A stretch of DNA of 64,000 nt, taken from positions 20,156 through 84,155 of the forward strand of contig CANRIZ010000009.1 of NCBI GenBank assembly GCA_947630835.1, written 5' to 3'. A model generated the notes under the pieces. That model was not told the DNA's origin. It saw only the letters and a list, made by a program, of their open reading frames with translations, and did no database searches. This stretch comes from an uncultured Clostridia bacterium (GTDB lineage: Bacteria > Bacillota > Clostridia > Oscillospirales > Acutalibacteraceae). Position 1 is the stretch's first letter. Each line of letters starts with the position of its first letter. This document shows positions 17,640 through 25,557 of the stretch, piece after piece. The position numbers and the translations under genes are program-made.

Positions 17640-18263
17640 ATGAAAATATCAAATAAAATTAAAAAAGTTAAAATTTTTGAGCTGTCGCTGCTTATCGCAA
17701 TGATAATTTCCGTAGCTTTAAGCGTTGCGGATTTTTCGCATAATTGCGACAACATCAGGGATAAGCTTCTCAGGATGCACGTTATAGCAAATTCCGATTC
17801 CCCCGGCGACCAAGAGCTGAAGCTTAAAGTCAGGGACGCCGTGCTTGCGGCAGGACGGGAATATTTCGACGGTTCGGTTGACGTTTCCCAAGCGGAAAAT
17901 GTTTTAAAGCCTAAAACGGACGAACTTGCCTCCGCGGCAAAAAAGGTAATAGAAGAAAACGGTTTTGATTACGACGTAAAGGTAAACATAGGCAAGGCTG
18001 ATTTTCTTACAAGAAAGTATGATAACGGCGTTACGCTTCCCGCCGGCGAATACGAGGCGGTTAACGTTGTGATAGGCGAGGGCAAGGGTCATAATTGGTG
18101 GTGCGTTATGTTTCCGCCTATGTGTTTGCCCGCCGCGCAAAACGACGTATCTTTGGAGGACGTGCTTACAGACGACGAGCTGAAAATTGTTCAAAGCGAC
18201 GTAAAATACGAGCCTCGGTTTAAAATTATTGAATTTTTAGAAAAAATAACGGGAAAAATTTAA
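17640..18263 (+). CDS. spoIIR: Stage II sporulation protein R
   Basis: SpoIIR is secreted from the forespore and triggers SpoIIGA to activate sigma-E in the mother cell. The 207-residue protein has an N-terminal membrane/signal segment (about residues 14-32) followed by the family's RMHVIANSDSPGDQELKLKVRDAVL block, the GEYEAVNVVIGEGKGHNWWCVMFPP block (written here in parts) and a short tail. ATG 17640 has AAAGGATTGAG upstream. Its presence indicates a spore-forming lineage. A forespore sigma-F promoter would be expected, but I cannot point to one with confidence. Confidence 0.94.
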   Translation: MKISNKIKKVKIFELSLLIAMIISVALSVADFSHNCDNIRDKLLRMHVIANSDSPGDQELKLKVRDAVLAAGREYFDGSVDVSQAENVLKPKTDELASAAKKVIEENGFDYDVKVNIGKADFLTRKYDNGVTLPAGEYEAVNVVIGEGKGHNWWCVMFPPMCLPAAQNDVSLEDVLTDDELKIVQSDVKYEPRFKIIEFLEKITGKI

Positions 18264-18345
18264 TATTCACTTTAAATTACCTTTTGCGTTTGGTATAATT
18301 ATAAAGTACACTTTTCGCAAAAGGTATTTTTACGGAGGAATATAT

Positions 18346-19908
18346 ATGTCAGTATATAACATTATCCCCAAGCCAAACAAATATATTTGCGGAGATTCTA
18401 CATATGAGGTTTCTCCCAAAACAAAGGTCCTTTGCTCCGAGGAGTTTGTAAAAGCGGGCAATTTTATTTGCGGCTATCTCAAAACGAAACCCGAGGAGGG
18501 CGAGGGAGTAATAAAATTTACAAAGGTCGAGGGAATGAACAAAGAGGCGTATATCCTCAAAATTACCAACGACGGAGTTTTTGTTTCGGCTTCCGACTAT
18601 GCCGGAGCGTTTTATGCCGCCGTCACCTTGAAAACCATCTTGATGCAGGCAAAAAAGCGTGACGGTAAGGCAATACTTGAAACTCTTATTATAGAGGACG
18701 AGCCGGATACCGAATACAGAAGCTTTATGCTCGATTCCTGCCGTCATTTTTTCGACGTAGATACCGTTAAAAATTTGCTTGAAAATATGGCGATGCTGAA
18801 ATTGAATAAATTTCATTGGCATTTGTCCGACGACCAGGCATACAGAATAGAGTCAAAAATATATCCCGTGCTAAATGAGGTCGGCTCCAAAAGATTTTCA
18901 AGGCATTTAAAGGGTTACGGTCTTGATTACGACAATGTAGAGTATTTTCACTTTTATACTCAGCAGGAAATCAAGGATATAGTTTCCTATGCACGGGAGC
19001 TTAATATCGAGGTTATACCCGAAATCGATTTACCGGGCCATACGACGGCGATAATTTCCTCCGTTCCGGAGCTTTCCTGCACGGGGGAAAAGATAGAAAT
19101 AGCCTGTCACAACGGCGTGTTGAACGCTATACTCTGCGCCGGAAACGAGGCCGTATATGAATTTATTGATAATCTGTTTTCGGAAGTCTGTCCGCTGTTT
19201 GAGTCAAAATACTTTCACATCGGCGGCGACGAAGCGTTTACAGGCTACAAGGTTTGGGAAAAATGCGATAAATGCAGCGCGAAAAAATCCGAGCTTGGTA
19301 TTAAAAAGTCCAAAGAGCTCCAAATATACTTTATGAACAGGCTTACTCAGACGCTTAAAAAGTACGGCAAAACCCCGATAGCCTGGGATGACTGCGCCAC
19401 GGACGAGCTTGATTTTTCCGTCGTCACACAGCTTTGGCAGACGTCTTCCGTAGCCGCTGTCAGGGGTCAGGCGAAAAAGAGAGACGTTATCATCTCGCCT
19501 GTTACATATTTTTATTTTGATTGGAAGTTTTCAAAAACGCCTTTAAAAAAGACCTATAATTTTAATCTTACCAAAATCGGCATTGTCGGCGACAAATACA
19601 GAATCAAGGGCTTTGAAGGGCTTGTATGGACGGAGTTTATCGACGGAAGCGAGGCTCTTGAATTTTCCGTTTTCCCACGCATAAACGCATTGGCGGAGGT
19701 TGCATGGACTAAGCTTGAAAACAGGAATTATAAGGATTTTCACAAGCGCCTTGATTGGTATAAAACATATATGAGAAAGAAGAATATTAATTACAGCCGT
19801 GTTGAAAAGGATTATTCCGATTTTGAAAGACATGTATCGTATCATTTGGGCTTTGACGGCAAGGAGTTTGCAAAAAGTCAAAAAATCAAGGAAAGCGAAA
19901 CTGATTAA
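18346..19908 (+). CDS. Glycoside hydrolase family 20 (beta-N-acetylhexosaminidase)
   Basis: A 520-residue GH20 enzyme. An N-terminal GH20b-type domain (residues 1-115) precedes the TIM barrel, which has FMLDSCRHFF, KFHWHLSDDQ, the strand PEIDLPGHT and the catalytic pair Asp295-Glu296 in HIGGDEA. GH20 enzymes remove terminal GlcNAc or GalNAc by substrate-assisted catalysis. There is no signal peptide, so it probably works on imported or recycled amino-sugar oligomers. A TATAAT-like element lies about 55 bases before the start. The Na/Pi transporter gene follows after 11 bases. Confidence 0.93.
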   Translation: MSVYNIIPKPNKYICGDSTYEVSPKTKVLCSEEFVKAGNFICGYLKTKPEEGEGVIKFTKVEGMNKEAYILKITNDGVFVSASDYAGAFYAAVTLKTILMQAKKRDGKAILETLIIEDEPDTEYRSFMLDSCRHFFDVDTVKNLLENMAMLKLNKFHWHLSDDQAYRIESKIYPVLNEVGSKRFSRHLKGYGLDYDNVEYFHFYTQQEIKDIVSYARELNIEVIPEIDLPGHTTAIISSVPELSCTGEKIEIACHNGVLNAILCAGNEAVYEFIDNLFSEVCPLFESKYFHIGGDEAFTGYKVWEKCDKCSAKKSELGIKKSKELQIYFMNRLTQTLKKYGKTPIAWDDCATDELDFSVVTQLWQTSSVAAVRGQAKKRDVIISPVTYFYFDWKFSKTPLKKTYNFNLTKIGIVGDKYRIKGFEGLVWTEFIDGSEALEFSVFPRINALAEVAWTKLENRNYKDFHKRLDWYKTYMRKKNINYSRVEKDYSDFERHVSYHLGFDGKEFAKSQKIKESETD

Positions 19909-19919
19909 CGGGGGAAGTA

Positions 19920-21551
19920 ATGGGATTTGATAGCATAGCCATGCTGTTAAGCGGTCTTGGTTTGCTGCTTTACGGAATTAAAATTTTGGGCGAGGGCCTT
20001 GAGCTTGCGGCGGGAAAAAAGCTTAAATCTTTATTTGAAAAGACAACGAGCAACAGATTTTCCGCAGTTTTCATCGGCTTTATAATCACAACGCTTATTC
20101 AAAGTTCTTCCGCTACAACCGTTATGGTCGTAGGCTTTGTAAATACGGGAGTTATGAACCTTACGCAGGCTATAGGCGTTATTATGGGCGCTAATATCGG
20201 TACTACGACGACAAGCGTTCTGGTTTCGCTCGATATAGGCAAATATGCCCCCGTAGCCATAGGCATAGGCGCGTTTTGGTCGATGTTCGCAAAGAAAAAT
20301 TCGCACAGGCATCTGGGGCTTGCGGTAACCGGTTTCGGTATGCTTTTTCTCGGAATGAATTTGATGAAAAACGCTATGGAACCGCTTGCTCAGTCGCAGC
20401 TTTTCAAAAACTGGATTTTGGAGGCGGAAAATCCGCTGCTTGCCGTGCTTATCGGCGCAGTTACGACCGCAATAATACAGAGCTCCGCCGCAAGCATAGG
20501 AATTTTACAGGCGTTGGCGTCGCAGGGGCTTATACCTTTAAATTTTGCCGTTTATATTATTTACGGTCAAAATATAGGCACTTGCGTAACCGCTTTGCTC
20601 TCCACCATAGGAACAAAGAAAAATTCAAAAAGAACCGCCGTTATGCACATTTTGTTTAATATTTTCGGCGCAATTTTCTTTATCGCTTTTTCAAGGCTTG
20701 TTCCGTTTACCGATTGGATAGAGCAAATAAGCGACAATAAAATGATGCAGCTGTCGCTTGTGCATATAATTTTTAACGTTGTATCCACCGTAATTATGTT
20801 CCCGTTTGCAAATCTGCTCGTTAAGCTTGCAAATATTATTATACCGGAGGACAAAAACGAAAAAGAAAATGAATTTACCATGCATTATGTCGACGACCTT
20901 ATGGTAAATACTCCTCCCTTCGCCGTTGCGCAGGTTGCTAAGGAAGTACACAGAATGGCTCTGCTTGCAAGGAATAATTTTTCCCTGGCGGCAAACGACC
21001 TTTTATCAAATTCCGTTGAGCATTTTGATGAAATTCAGCATACGGAGGATGTTATCAATTATCTCAATCACAACATAACGCCGATTTTGGTAAAAATAAA
21101 CGCACTTGATTTATCTTATTACGACGCAAAATATATAGGCAGGGTTTTCCACGTAATAAACGATATTGAGCGTATAGGCGACCATGCTCAGAACCTTTCC
21201 GAAGCGGCGATGTCAAGGTTTGAAGACGGTATAGAGTTTTCCGATGCGGGAAGCGCCGAGCTAAAAAATATGTTTGAAACCGTGCTTGAGCTTGTAGACG
21301 AAGCAATCGAGTCGTTTACAAATCAGGTACTAACTTATGAAAAAGCCAAAAAAATCAATGCTTTGGAGGCTTTTGTGGATAAGATGGAGGAGGATTACCG
21401 TCAGTCGCATATAGAGAGGCTCAATAAACACATATGCGGTACAAAATCCGGTCTGCTTTTCATAAACACCGTGACCGATTTTGAGAGGGTCGGGGATCAC
21501 GCCACCAACATTGCTTGGGCCGTAAGTCATAAGCCCGATATTAATAAGTAA
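19920..21551 (+). CDS. Na+/phosphate symporter with C-terminal PhoU-like domain
   Basis: The 543-residue protein has two inverted copies of the Na/Pi-cotransporter repeat, each with the glutamine-serine motif: TTLIQSSSATTVMVVGF (about residue 57) and TTAIIQSSAASIGILQA (about 180). About eight membrane segments end near residue 305, followed by a cytosolic PhoU-like helical bundle (residues 330-540, GDHAQNLSEA and VGDHATNIAW). It would import phosphate using the Na+ gradient, with the PhoU domain sensing phosphate status. It follows the GH20 gene closely. Confidence 0.94.
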   Translation: MGFDSIAMLLSGLGLLLYGIKILGEGLELAAGKKLKSLFEKTTSNRFSAVFIGFIITTLIQSSSATTVMVVGFVNTGVMNLTQAIGVIMGANIGTTTTSVLVSLDIGKYAPVAIGIGAFWSMFAKKNSHRHLGLAVTGFGMLFLGMNLMKNAMEPLAQSQLFKNWILEAENPLLAVLIGAVTTAIIQSSAASIGILQALASQGLIPLNFAVYIIYGQNIGTCVTALLSTIGTKKNSKRTAVMHILFNIFGAIFFIAFSRLVPFTDWIEQISDNKMMQLSLVHIIFNVVSTVIMFPFANLLVKLANIIIPEDKNEKENEFTMHYVDDLMVNTPPFAVAQVAKEVHRMALLARNNFSLAANDLLSNSVEHFDEIQHTEDVINYLNHNITPILVKINALDLSYYDAKYIGRVFHVINDIERIGDHAQNLSEAAMSRFEDGIEFSDAGSAELKNMFETVLELVDEAIESFTNQVLTYEKAKKINALEAFVDKMEEDYRQSHIERLNKHICGTKSGLLFINTVTDFERVGDHATNIAWAVSHKPDINK

Positions 21552-21569
21552 TTTCAGGAGGAAAAAACT

Positions 21570-22454
21570 ATGTACGATTACATCCTTTCTTGCAGCTCAA
21601 CCGTTGACCTTACTAACGAGTATATGGAGAAAAGGGATATTAAATTTATCTGCTTTACCTATGCTCTTGACGGGGTTGAATATCCGCACGATTTCGGAAA
21701 AACCATGCCTATAGCCGAATTTTACGAAAAAATGAAAAACGGCGCCGAGCCCACCACCTCGCAGGTAAACGTCAGCAGATACGTCGAGTATTTTGAAAAG
21801 CTTATAAAAGACGAAAAACCGATTTTACATATTGATTTTTCATCGGGTATGTCCGGTTCGTATAATTGCGCCCTTTTGGCAAAGCAGGAGGTAGAGGAAA
21901 AATACCCCGGCTCGCAAATTTACGTTGTCGATTCTCTCGGCGGCGCAACCGGACAGGGTATGTACGTCGCTATTCTTGCCGACAGGCGGGACGAGGGTAT
22001 GAAGTTAGAGGATTTAATTGAATATGCTGAAAGACTCAAGCATAAAATTCATTATTGGTTTTTTGCGACGGACCTTAAAAACTTTATAAGGGGCGGCAGA
22101 ATTTCACCGGCCTCGGGCTGGGTAGGTACAATTTTAAAAATATGCCCGCTTTTGAGACTTAACGAAAAGGGCGTAATTGTTCCGACGGAAAAATGCAGGG
22201 GCAAGGCTAAGGCTATGAGCGCGCTTGTGGAAAGAATGGTTGAATATGCCGACAACGGCTTTGATTACGACAACAAATGCTTTATTTCCCACGCCGCCTG
22301 TTCAGAAGACGCAGACGCGGTAATCGGAATGATTGAGGAAAAGTTCCCCAACCTCAAAGGAAAAACAGAAAAATACGATATAGGGCCGATTATTGGCTCG
22401 CATACGGGACCGGGCGCAATAGGCCTGTTCTTTGTAGGCTCGGACAGAACATAA
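21570..22454 (+). CDS. DegV-family fatty-acid-binding protein
   Basis: A 294-residue DegV protein. It begins YDYILSCSSTVDLT, has the lipid-contact region TTSQVNVSRYVEYFE and the SSGMSGSYN loop (binding the carboxylate head group), and ends HTGPGAIGLFFVG. In Firmicutes these proteins are FakB-type partners of fatty acid kinase FakA, presenting bound fatty acids for phosphorylation. Whether this copy is a true FakB cannot be told; no fakA is nearby. AGGAGGAAA precedes the start. Confidence 0.93.
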   Translation: MYDYILSCSSTVDLTNEYMEKRDIKFICFTYALDGVEYPHDFGKTMPIAEFYEKMKNGAEPTTSQVNVSRYVEYFEKLIKDEKPILHIDFSSGMSGSYNCALLAKQEVEEKYPGSQIYVVDSLGGATGQGMYVAILADRRDEGMKLEDLIEYAERLKHKIHYWFFATDLKNFIRGGRISPASGWVGTILKICPLLRLNEKGVIVPTEKCRGKAKAMSALVERMVEYADNGFDYDNKCFISHAACSEDADAVIGMIEEKFPNLKGKTEKYDIGPIIGSHTGPGAIGLFFVGSDRT

Positions 22455-22460
22455 ATAATT

Positions 22461-22483
22461 GCCGCATTGATAACCAATGCGGC
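22461..22483. terminator. Terminator between convergent degV and PHP genes
   Basis: GCCGCATTG/CAATGCGGC, a perfect 9-bp stem with a 5-base loop, in the 42-base gap between two convergent genes. It can serve both strands, although the T tracts are short. Confidence 0.75.
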
Positions 22484-22496
22484 ATAAATTTTGCGG

Positions 22497-23180
22497 TTAA
22501 TTTCTGATTATTCCATAATTGGCGCTTTTAAGAATTTTGATTAGATCGTCGTTTGTCTTAATTTCCGTATCCGTTAGTATTCCGCCGTGAGCGACGTCTT
22601 CAAGTTTATGAAAATCGGAACCCGAGGTGCCCTTTAAGCCGTTTTCCCTTGCCCATTTTTCGGCTTTGTCGTTTCTTGAATCGTGCCTTCTGTTCCCGTT
22701 GTATATTTCCGCACCGTCAAGCAGGGCGGGGTCGACCCTCGTCATATCGTCCCTGAAAGGGTGCGCCTGGTAAATCAACAATCCGTTTTTATGCGCAAGA
22801 TCCGAAAAGGACTTTATGTTCATATTGATAAGGTTTCCGTTGTTTCTTAAAAAGTCCTCTGTTATACCGAAAACAAGATAGTCGTTTAAATCGTGTTCGG
22901 GAAGCTCCTCGTCAAATCTAAGTTCCATACCGAAAAGTATATTTATCCTGCCCTTTGCCGCTTCAAGCGCCGTATTGTATCCCCTGACAAAAACATCTAT
23001 CTTTTCGTCCCAACTCATCTTAACATAATTGTACCTGAAATAAGTATGGGTGCTTAAATGGTCGGTTATTACCACAGTTTTGTAACCTGCTTTAACGTAA
23101 ACGCTTACAAGGTCCTTCGCCTTGGTCTTTCCGCAGTTGCTCGTTTCCGAAGTATGTGAGTGTAGTTCGGTTTTATACAT
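22497..23180 (-). CDS. PHP-domain metal-dependent phosphoesterase
   Basis: A 227-residue PHP-fold protein with metal-binding motifs in order: ELHSHTSETS near the N-terminus, VITDHLS, the mid-protein Glu of GMELRF, QAHPFRDD, and the C-terminal GSDFH. Such stand-alone PHP proteins are phosphatases or cyclic-nucleotide phosphodiesterases (histidinol-phosphatase-like or YciV-like). The substrate is not known. The start ATG has AAAGAGGTG just upstream on the minus strand. It is a single-gene unit convergent with degV. Confidence 0.9.
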   Translation of the reverse strand: MYKTELHSHTSETSNCGKTKAKDLVSVYVKAGYKTVVITDHLSTHTYFRYNYVKMSWDEKIDVFVRGYNTALEAAKGRINILFGMELRFDEELPEHDLNDYLVFGITEDFLRNNGNLINMNIKSFSDLAHKNGLLIYQAHPFRDDMTRVDPALLDGAEIYNGNRRHDSRNDKAEKWARENGLKGTSGSDFHKLEDVAHGGILTDTEIKTNDDLIKILKSANYGIIRN

Positions 23181-23264
23181 AATTTGATTACACCTCTTTT
23201 GTGCATATTATACTATAATTTTCAACATTTGTCGATAAAAAATACAATATTTGTTCGTTGCCAT

Positions 23265-23291
23265 TTGATACAAAAAAGTTTAAAATATAAT
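23265..23291 (+). promoter_or_regulatory. Probable promoter of the NuoE/NuoF/GltD-type cluster
   Basis: TTGATA (23265-23270), 15-base spacer, TATAAT (23286-23291), 26 bases before the first start codon. The spacer is short. Confidence 0.5.
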
Positions 23292-23317
23292 TTGAATAAA
23301 AATGTACGGAGGATAGT

Positions 23318-23812
23318 ATGACCGGTAATACAGATTTAACCTTGCTTGATAAAACACTTGAAGAATATGCGTCCGTAAAGGGCAGTCTGATAACCGTTTT
23401 ACAGCGCGCGCAGGATATTTACGGTTACTTGCCGGAGGACGTTATTAAATACATATCGAAAAAAATGTCCATACCCGTTGCCAAAATTATGGGCGTAGCA
23501 ACATTTTACACGCAATTTCGTTTAAAACCCGTCGGCAGATATTTGATTATGCTGTGCAAGGGTACGGCGTGTCATGTAAATAATTCCGACCTTATCGAAA
23601 AAACAATCAACGAAACGCTTGGCATAAGCGACGGCGAAACGACGGACGACGGTCTGTTCAGCCTTAAAAACGTCGCCTGTCTCGGTTGCTGCAGTCTTTC
23701 TCCCGTTATGATGATTAACGGCGAAACTTACGGCAGTCTGACTCCGGACAAAACGATTGAGATTATAAACGGACTTAAACAACAGGCTTTAAAGGAGGCG
23801 AACGGGCAGTGA
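23318..23812 (+). CDS. NuoE-like [2Fe-2S] subunit of an electron-bifurcating flavoenzyme (StnC/HydC-like)
   Basis: A 164-residue thioredoxin-like ferredoxin of the NuoE/HydC/HndA family. It starts with the helical LITVLQRAQDIYGYLP region, then VATFYTQF, and carries the four cluster ligands in CKGTACH and CLGCCSLSP. It transfers electrons to or from the NuoF-type FMN subunit encoded next (4-base overlap). Without hydrogenase genes nearby, the three-gene set best fits the Sporomusa-type Nfn transhydrogenase (StnABC); the gene name is an inference. Confidence 0.93.
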   Translation: MTGNTDLTLLDKTLEEYASVKGSLITVLQRAQDIYGYLPEDVIKYISKKMSIPVAKIMGVATFYTQFRLKPVGRYLIMLCKGTACHVNNSDLIEKTINETLGISDGETTDDGLFSLKNVACLGCCSLSPVMMINGETYGSLTPDKTIEIINGLKQQALKEANGQ

Positions 23813-25556
23813 AAATTATAGTCGGCGAGGGAAGCTGCGGTATTGCGGCGGGAGCCGCAAAGGTTTATTCCGCTTTGGAAAAGCTGATATGTAATATTGA
23901 CGGCATAGAGTTGGGCTTTACCGGCTGCAACGGTATGTGCTTTCTTGAGCCTATAGTTGATATTTATGACGATAACGGCGATTTAACAAGGCTTGTCAAG
24001 GTTTCGGAAAATGATTGCGAGGCTATAGTTAAGGCTGTCGTCGAACATAATCTTGAAAAATTGGAAGCGCTTAAAATAAGCGAATCCGACGAGGAATTTT
24101 TAAATAAGCAGACGAGAATTGCTCTTAGGCACTGCGGATTGATAAACCCCGAGAATATTGACGAATATCTTGCCTGCGACGGCTATAAGGCTGTCGAAAA
24201 GGTTTTAAAGACTATGACCGCCGAGCAGGTTATTGAGGAAATTAAGATTTCCGGTCTTGCCGGCAGGGGAGGCGCGGGCTTCCCGACCTGGTTTAAGTGG
24301 AACGCCGCCCGCAATTCCGAGGGCGAGGAAAAGTACCTTATCTGTAATGCCGACGAGGGCGATCCCGGCGCATTTATGGACAGGGCCGTTATTGAAAGCG
24401 ACCCTCATTCGCTTATAGAGGGTATGCTGATCGGCGCATACGCTATAGGCGCAAGCGAAATGATAGTTTACGTCAGAGCCGAATATCCTCTTGCCATAAA
24501 AAGGCTTGAAAAAGCCATAAAACAGGCTGAGGAAAGAGGATTTTTGGGAGAGAATATACTTTCAAGCGGCTTTTCCTGCAAAATGAGGATAAAGGCGGGC
24601 GCGGGCGCGTTTGTTTGCGGCGAGGAAACGGCGCTTATCGAATCCCTCGAAGGAAGCAGAGGCATGCCGAGGTTAAAGCCTCCTTTCCCTGCACAGGAGG
24701 GATATTGGCATAAGCCGTCAAACATAAACAATGTTGAAACCTACGCAAACGTCGCTTGGATTATATTAAACGGCGGTGAAAAATTTGCCGCTATGGGTAC
24801 TCAAAACAGCAAGGGCACAAAGGTATTCGCTCTTACCGGAAAAATAAAGAGAGGCGGTCTTGTCGAAATACCTATGGGTATGACTTTAAGAGAGGTAATT
24901 TTTGATATAGGCGGCGGAATAAGAAATTCAAAAAAATTCAAAGCGGTTCAGCTCGGCGGACCTTCGGGCGGTTGTATTCCCGAAAGCTTGATACCGTAAT
25001 CGACTATAAGGCTCTTGCGCAGACGGGCGCAATTATGGGTTCTGGCGGTATGGTTGTAATGGACGAGGACACCTGTATGGTCGGTATGGCAAGGTTTTTC
25101 CTTGACTTTACCACCAAGGAATCCTGCGGTAAATGCGTGCATTGCAGACTCGGTACCAAGAGAATGTACGAGATGCTTACAAGGATTGTCGAGGGCAAGG
25201 GGAAGCAGGGAGATATCGAACTGCTTGAGGAGCTTTGCTACAGCGTTAAGGACGGCGCTTTGTGCGGTCTTGGTCAGACTGCGCCGAATCCCGTACTTAC
25301 AACATTAAAATATTTCAGAGACGAGTATGAGGCGCATATCAACGAGAAAAAATGTCCGGCCGGCGAATGTTCTGCGCTTATTAATTATGTAATTGACGAG
25401 AGTAAGTGCGTCGGCTGCACAAAATGCGCGAGAAACTGCCCCGTAAACGCAATTTCCGGCGAGGTAAAGCGTCCGCATAAGATTGACGCCGATAAATGTA
25501 TTAAGTGCGGAAAATGCAGGGATAACTGCAATTTCTCGGCTGTCGAGGTAAGATGA
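23809..25556 (+). pseudogene. NuoF-like FMN/NADH subunit (StnB/HydB-like), split by a frameshift near 24983
   Basis: Two frames together make one NuoF/HydB-type protein of about 580 residues. The first (23809-24999) has a thioredoxin-like N-terminus (TGCNGMCFLEP), the FMN site GLAGRGGAGFPTWFKW and NADH-site NADEGDPGAF, and stops at GGPSGGCIPESLIP. The second (read from about 24972) continues LDTVIDYKALAQTGAIMGSGG, then the [4Fe-4S] ligands SCGKCVHCRLGT and two more ferredoxin-type clusters (CVGCTKCARNCP, CIKCGKCRDNC). Family members read GGPSGG ... LD without a break. One extra A in the GAAAG at 24982-24986 would restore the frame. This is either a recent inactivation or a base-calling error; all other family motifs are intact, which favours the error. 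Confidence 0.88.
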
Positions 25557-25557
25557 T

